15,546 bases of DNA, from contig CANQAO010000012.1 of assembly GCA_947589375.1 (NCBI GenBank), positions 1 to 15,546 of the forward strand, in the 5' to 3' direction. The position numbers and the translations under genes are program-made. This document shows positions 13,035-15,546 of this stretch, one piece after another; positions within the stretch are counted from its first letter, which is position 1; each line of letters opens with the position of its first letter. The notes below the pieces were generated by a model. The model did no database searches. It saw only the letters and a program-made list of their open reading frames with translations, and was not told where the DNA came from. Source of the stretch: an uncultured Bacilli bacterium. GTDB lineage: Bacteria; Bacillota_I; Bacilli_A; RF39; UBA660.

Positions 13035-15383
13035 ATGGCACGTGATATTACAAACGAAGACTTAGTCATTTTAGATAAATATTTTAAAGCGGCTAACTAT
13101 ATATCAGCTTGTCAGTTATATTTATTAGATAATCCATTATTAAAGGAACCATTATCTCGAAAACATCTAAAGAAAAAAATTGTTGGTCATTGGGGTACTG
13201 TTCCTGCCCAAAATTTTATTTATACCCATTTAAATAGGGTCATTAAAGAATATGATTTAGACATGATTTATATAAGTGGTCCTGGACATGGGGGCAATTT
13301 TTTACTGGCTAATACATATTTAGAAGGCACTTATAGTGAATTTTATCCTAATGTCGGTAATAATATAAATGGTTTAAAAAAATTATTTAAACAATTTTCT
13401 TTTCCTGGTGGGGTATCTAGTCATGCGGCTGCGGAAAACCCTGGTAGTATCCATGAAGGCGGAGAACTTGGCTATTCTTTAGCCCATGCTTTTGGTGCCG
13501 TGTTTGATAATCCCGATTTAATTGCGGCTTGTGTGATCGGTGATGGTGAAGCCGAAACCGGTCCTTTAGCTACATCTTGGCATTCTAACAAATTTTTAAA
13601 TCCTAAAACTGATGGTGCTGTTTTGCCAATTTTAAATTTAAACGGTTACAAAATTAGTAATCCGACAGTTTTTTCCAGAATGACGAATAATGAATTAGGT
13701 AGTTATTTTTATGCCTTAGGCTATAAACCATATCTAGTTGAAGGTAGTGATCCAGCGATTATGCATAAATTAATGGCCCAGACAATGGATGCCGTCATTG
13801 GCGAAATTAAAAATATTCAAACTAAAATTAGAAAAGGCGAAAAAATAGAAAAAATTTTATGGCCAATGATTATTTTACGTACGCCTAAAGGTTGGACTTG
13901 TCCTAAAATAGTCGATGGAAAAAAAGTCGAAGGCACATTTAGAGCTCATCAAGTACCAATATCGATGGAAAAAGAGGAACATTTAAAATTATTAGAAGAC
14001 TGGCTTAAAAGTTATCATCCTGAAGAACTCTTTAATGGTGATGGTTCTTTAAAAGAAGAGATTAAAAAATTTATTCCTAAAGGTAGTAAACGGATGGGCT
14101 CTTCACCTTATGTCAATGGTGGATTATTACTTAAAGATTTAATTTTACCAGATTTTAAAAATTATAAAGTCGATGTTAAAAAACCAGGCGAAGTTAAAGT
14201 TCAAGATATGGAGCAGTTAAGTGCTTATGTTAGAGACATTATCAAATTAAATCCACATAATTTTAGAACTTTTAGTCCAGATGAAGCTAAATCCAATAGA
14301 CTTTATAAAATGTTTGAAGCATCAAGTCGTGACTGGCAGTCTGCAATTTTAGCTGGTGATGAAGAATTAAGTCCTAATGGCCGCATTATGGATTCATATC
14401 TTTCCGAGCACATGTGTGAAGGATGGCTTGAAGGCTATTTATTAACTGGTAGACATGGTTTCTTTACGAGTTATGAAGCCTTTATTAGAGTAGTGGATTC
14501 AATGGTTTCCCATCACGCTAAATGGCTTAAAGTATGTAATCAAATTTCTTGGCGAAGGAGCATTGCTTCCCTTAATTTAATTTTAACCTCGAATGTTTGG
14601 CAGCAAGATCACAATGGTTTTACCCATCAAGATCCGGGCTTTTTAGACCACATTGCCAACAAAAAAGCCGATGTCGTGAGAATGTATTTGCCACCTGATG
14701 CGAACTGTTTACTTTCGTGCTTTGACCACTGTATTAAAAGCCGTAATTATGTAAATGTTATTGTGGCATCCAAACATCCAAGTTATCAGTGGTTATCAAT
14801 GACAGAAGCTATAGAACATTGTACTAAAGGTATTGGTATTTGGGACTTTGCGAGTAATGATAAAGATAATGATCCCGATATCATTATGGCTTGTTGTGGC
14901 GATACCCCAACTCTAGAAACTATTGCCGCGATTTCGATTTTACATAAAGAACTTCCTAATATAAAAATAAGGTGTATTAATATTGTTGATTTAATGAAAT
15001 TAGAGTCACCAACAAAGCATCCACATGCTTTAAGTGATGAAGATTATGATTTATTATTTACCAAAGATAAACCAATTATTTTCAATTATCATGGTTATCC
15101 AACTTTAATCCATGAATTTACTTATTTAAGACATAATCGTAATATTTCGGTGCATGGTTATTTAGAAGAAGGCACTATAACCACCCCTTTTGATATGCGT
15201 GTTCAAAATGAAATTGATCGCTATCATTTAGTTATCGATGTCATTAAACATTTAAAAATTCAAGGTAGTAAAGAAATTTACTTAATGGAAAAAATGAAAA
15301 ATAAAATTATTGAGCATAATGCCTATATTCGCGAATATGGTGAAGATATGCCCGAAGTTAAAAACTGGAAATGGGAAAGCTAA
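13035..15383 (+). CDS. xfp: Xylulose-5-phosphate/fructose-6-phosphate phosphoketolase
   Basis: A 782-residue thiamine-diphosphate enzyme of full family length. It shows ISGPGHGGN (80-88), the His/Glu-rich [12 protein letters not shown] segment (137-148), the ThDP-binding GDGEAETGP (169-177) with downstream NGYKISNPT (203-211), and a C-terminal half with [13 protein letters not shown] and [13 protein letters not shown]. It cleaves xylulose 5-phosphate (and often fructose 6-phosphate) with phosphate to acetyl phosphate plus glyceraldehyde 3-phosphate (or erythrose 4-phosphate). Acetyl phosphate can then give ATP through acetate kinase. Sequence alone does not settle whether both substrates are used. 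It is monocistronic, with ribosome site AGAGGGG just before ATG 13035, a strong promoter and a strong terminator, consistent with high expression in a fermentative organism. Confidence 0.97.
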   Translation: MARDITNEDLVILDKYFKAANYISACQLYLLDNPLLKEPLSRKHLKKKIVGHWGTVPAQNFIYTHLNRVIKEYDLDMIYISGPGHGGNFLLANTYLEGTYSEFYPNVGNNINGLKKLFKQFSFPGGVSSHAAAENPGSIHEGGELGYSLAHAFGAVFDNPDLIAACVIGDGEAETGPLATSWHSNKFLNPKTDGAVLPILNLNGYKISNPTVFSRMTNNELGSYFYALGYKPYLVEGSDPAIMHKLMAQTMDAVIGEIKNIQTKIRKGEKIEKILWPMIILRTPKGWTCPKIVDGKKVEGTFRAHQVPISMEKEEHLKLLEDWLKSYHPEELFNGDGSLKEEIKKFIPKGSKRMGSSPYVNGGLLLKDLILPDFKNYKVDVKKPGEVKVQDMEQLSAYVRDIIKLNPHNFRTFSPDEAKSNRLYKMFEASSRDWQSAILAGDEELSPNGRIMDSYLSEHMCEGWLEGYLLTGRHGFFTSYEAFIRVVDSMVSHHAKWLKVCNQISWRRSIASLNLILTSNVWQQDHNGFTHQDPGFLDHIANKKADVVRMYLPPDANCLLSCFDHCIKSRNYVNVIVASKHPSYQWLSMTEAIEHCTKGIGIWDFASNDKDNDPDIIMACCGDTPTLETIAAISILHKELPNIKIRCINIVDLMKLESPTKHPHALSDEDYDLLFTKDKPIIFNYHGYPTLIHEFTYLRHNRNISVHGYLEEGTITTPFDMRVQNEIDRYHLVIDVIKHLKIQGSKEIYLMEKMKNKIIEHNAYIREYGEDMPEVKNWKWES

Positions 15384-15404
15384 TTTTAGCTTTCCTTTAT
15401 TTTA
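15374..15404 (+). terminator. Terminator of xfp, with the stop codon in the stem
   Basis: GGAAAGCTAA (15374-15383) is complementary to TTAGCTTTCC (15386-15395), followed by TTTATTTT. The whole 5' arm lies within the last codons and TAA stop of xfp. Confidence 0.85.
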
Positions 15405-15405
15405 A

Positions 15406-15546
15406 TGCAATAGGAAAGTCATACAAAATTTTCAAGAAAAAATTAATAAAAAGTTAAAAGATTTAAGGATAAGAGTATGGGAATGTCCAAAATGTCATAC
15501 AACACATGATAGAGATTATAATGCGATAGAAAACATATTATTCGAA
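15406..15546 (+). pseudogene. C-terminal fragment of a TnpB (IS200/IS605 OrfB-like) protein, 5' truncated
   Basis: The frame after TAA 15403-15405 is open to the window end (47 codons) and has no ATG, GTG or TTG start early enough to restore a full protein. Its end reads VWECPKCHTTHDRDYNAIEN. This is the TnpB zinc-finger second CxxC knuckle followed by HDRDxNA, which holds the last RuvC catalytic aspartate. A cysteine at the very start of the frame (CNRKV) may be the second residue of the first zinc knuckle. All of the N-terminal and RuvC-I/II parts are missing because xfp lies immediately to the left. TnpB is an RNA-guided nuclease carried by IS200/IS605 elements; this piece cannot be active. 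Its 3' end, and any element right end, are beyond the window. Confidence 0.75.

Noticed and set aside
1..15546. Use of UGA as tryptophan (Mollicutes code)
   Set aside because: TGA ends the phosphoesterase and SufD-like genes at the expected family ends, and tryptophans are encoded by TGG.

Overview
The window is low-GC, gene-dense bacterial DNA with short intergenic gaps. It uses the standard bacterial code: TGA ends the SufD-like gene and the phosphoesterase gene. A CotD-like spore coat protein, a YlbJ-type sporulation membrane protein, a YlbL-type Lon-like protease, a SUF-type Fe-S operon and a phosphoketolase point to a spore-forming, fermentative member of the Bacillota, probably an anaerobic gut-type Bacilli or Erysipelotrichia-like lineage. 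That placement is inferred from gene content and base composition only; no rRNA is present.

Layout. (1) 1-1464: the tail of an unidentified upstream gene, then a small cytoplasmic thioredoxin and a secreted-domain/CcdA fusion. The three reading frames overlap and look like a thiol-reductant relay operon. (2) 1532-2149: a membrane-anchored, Asp/Thr-rich surface protein of unknown function. (3) 2208-3515: ffh, the SRP GTPase, alone between terminators. (4) 3686-3979: a Cys/His-rich CotD-like coat protein behind an unusually long, dyad-rich upstream region. (5) 4050-5431: a calcineurin-like phosphoesterase facing a HIT hydrolase across a shared terminator, then a small orphan gene. (6) 5595-8343: sufC, a short sufD-like gene and sufS in one tight operon with no sufU or sufB in view. 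(7) 8392-10901: a PilB/GspE-type ATPase divergent from two prepilin-like genes, forming part of a type IV pilus or competence pseudopilus. (8) 10894-12927: ylbJ (minus) divergent from a ylbL-like gene (plus). (9) 13035-15383: phosphoketolase. (10) 15406-15546: the zinc-finger/RuvC-III end of a TnpB (IS200/IS605 OrfB-like) protein with no 5' part, running off the window.

Functional links. Electrons from cytosolic thiols could pass through the Trx/CcdA pair to an extracytoplasmic CPHC domain. SufS and SufC/SufD supply sulfur and assembly functions for Fe-S proteins. YlbJ and the CotD-like protein belong to spore envelope formation. Phosphoketolase makes acetyl phosphate from sugar phosphates.

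Most of the window is ordinary core genome. I see no convincing new defence or mobile system. The points most worth a second look are the compact SUF operon with its short SufD-like protein, the modified PilB with a palindromic divergent promoter, the Asp/Thr-interrupted surface protein, the recurring very short leaders and stop-codon-embedded terminators, and the TnpB remnant at the right edge.
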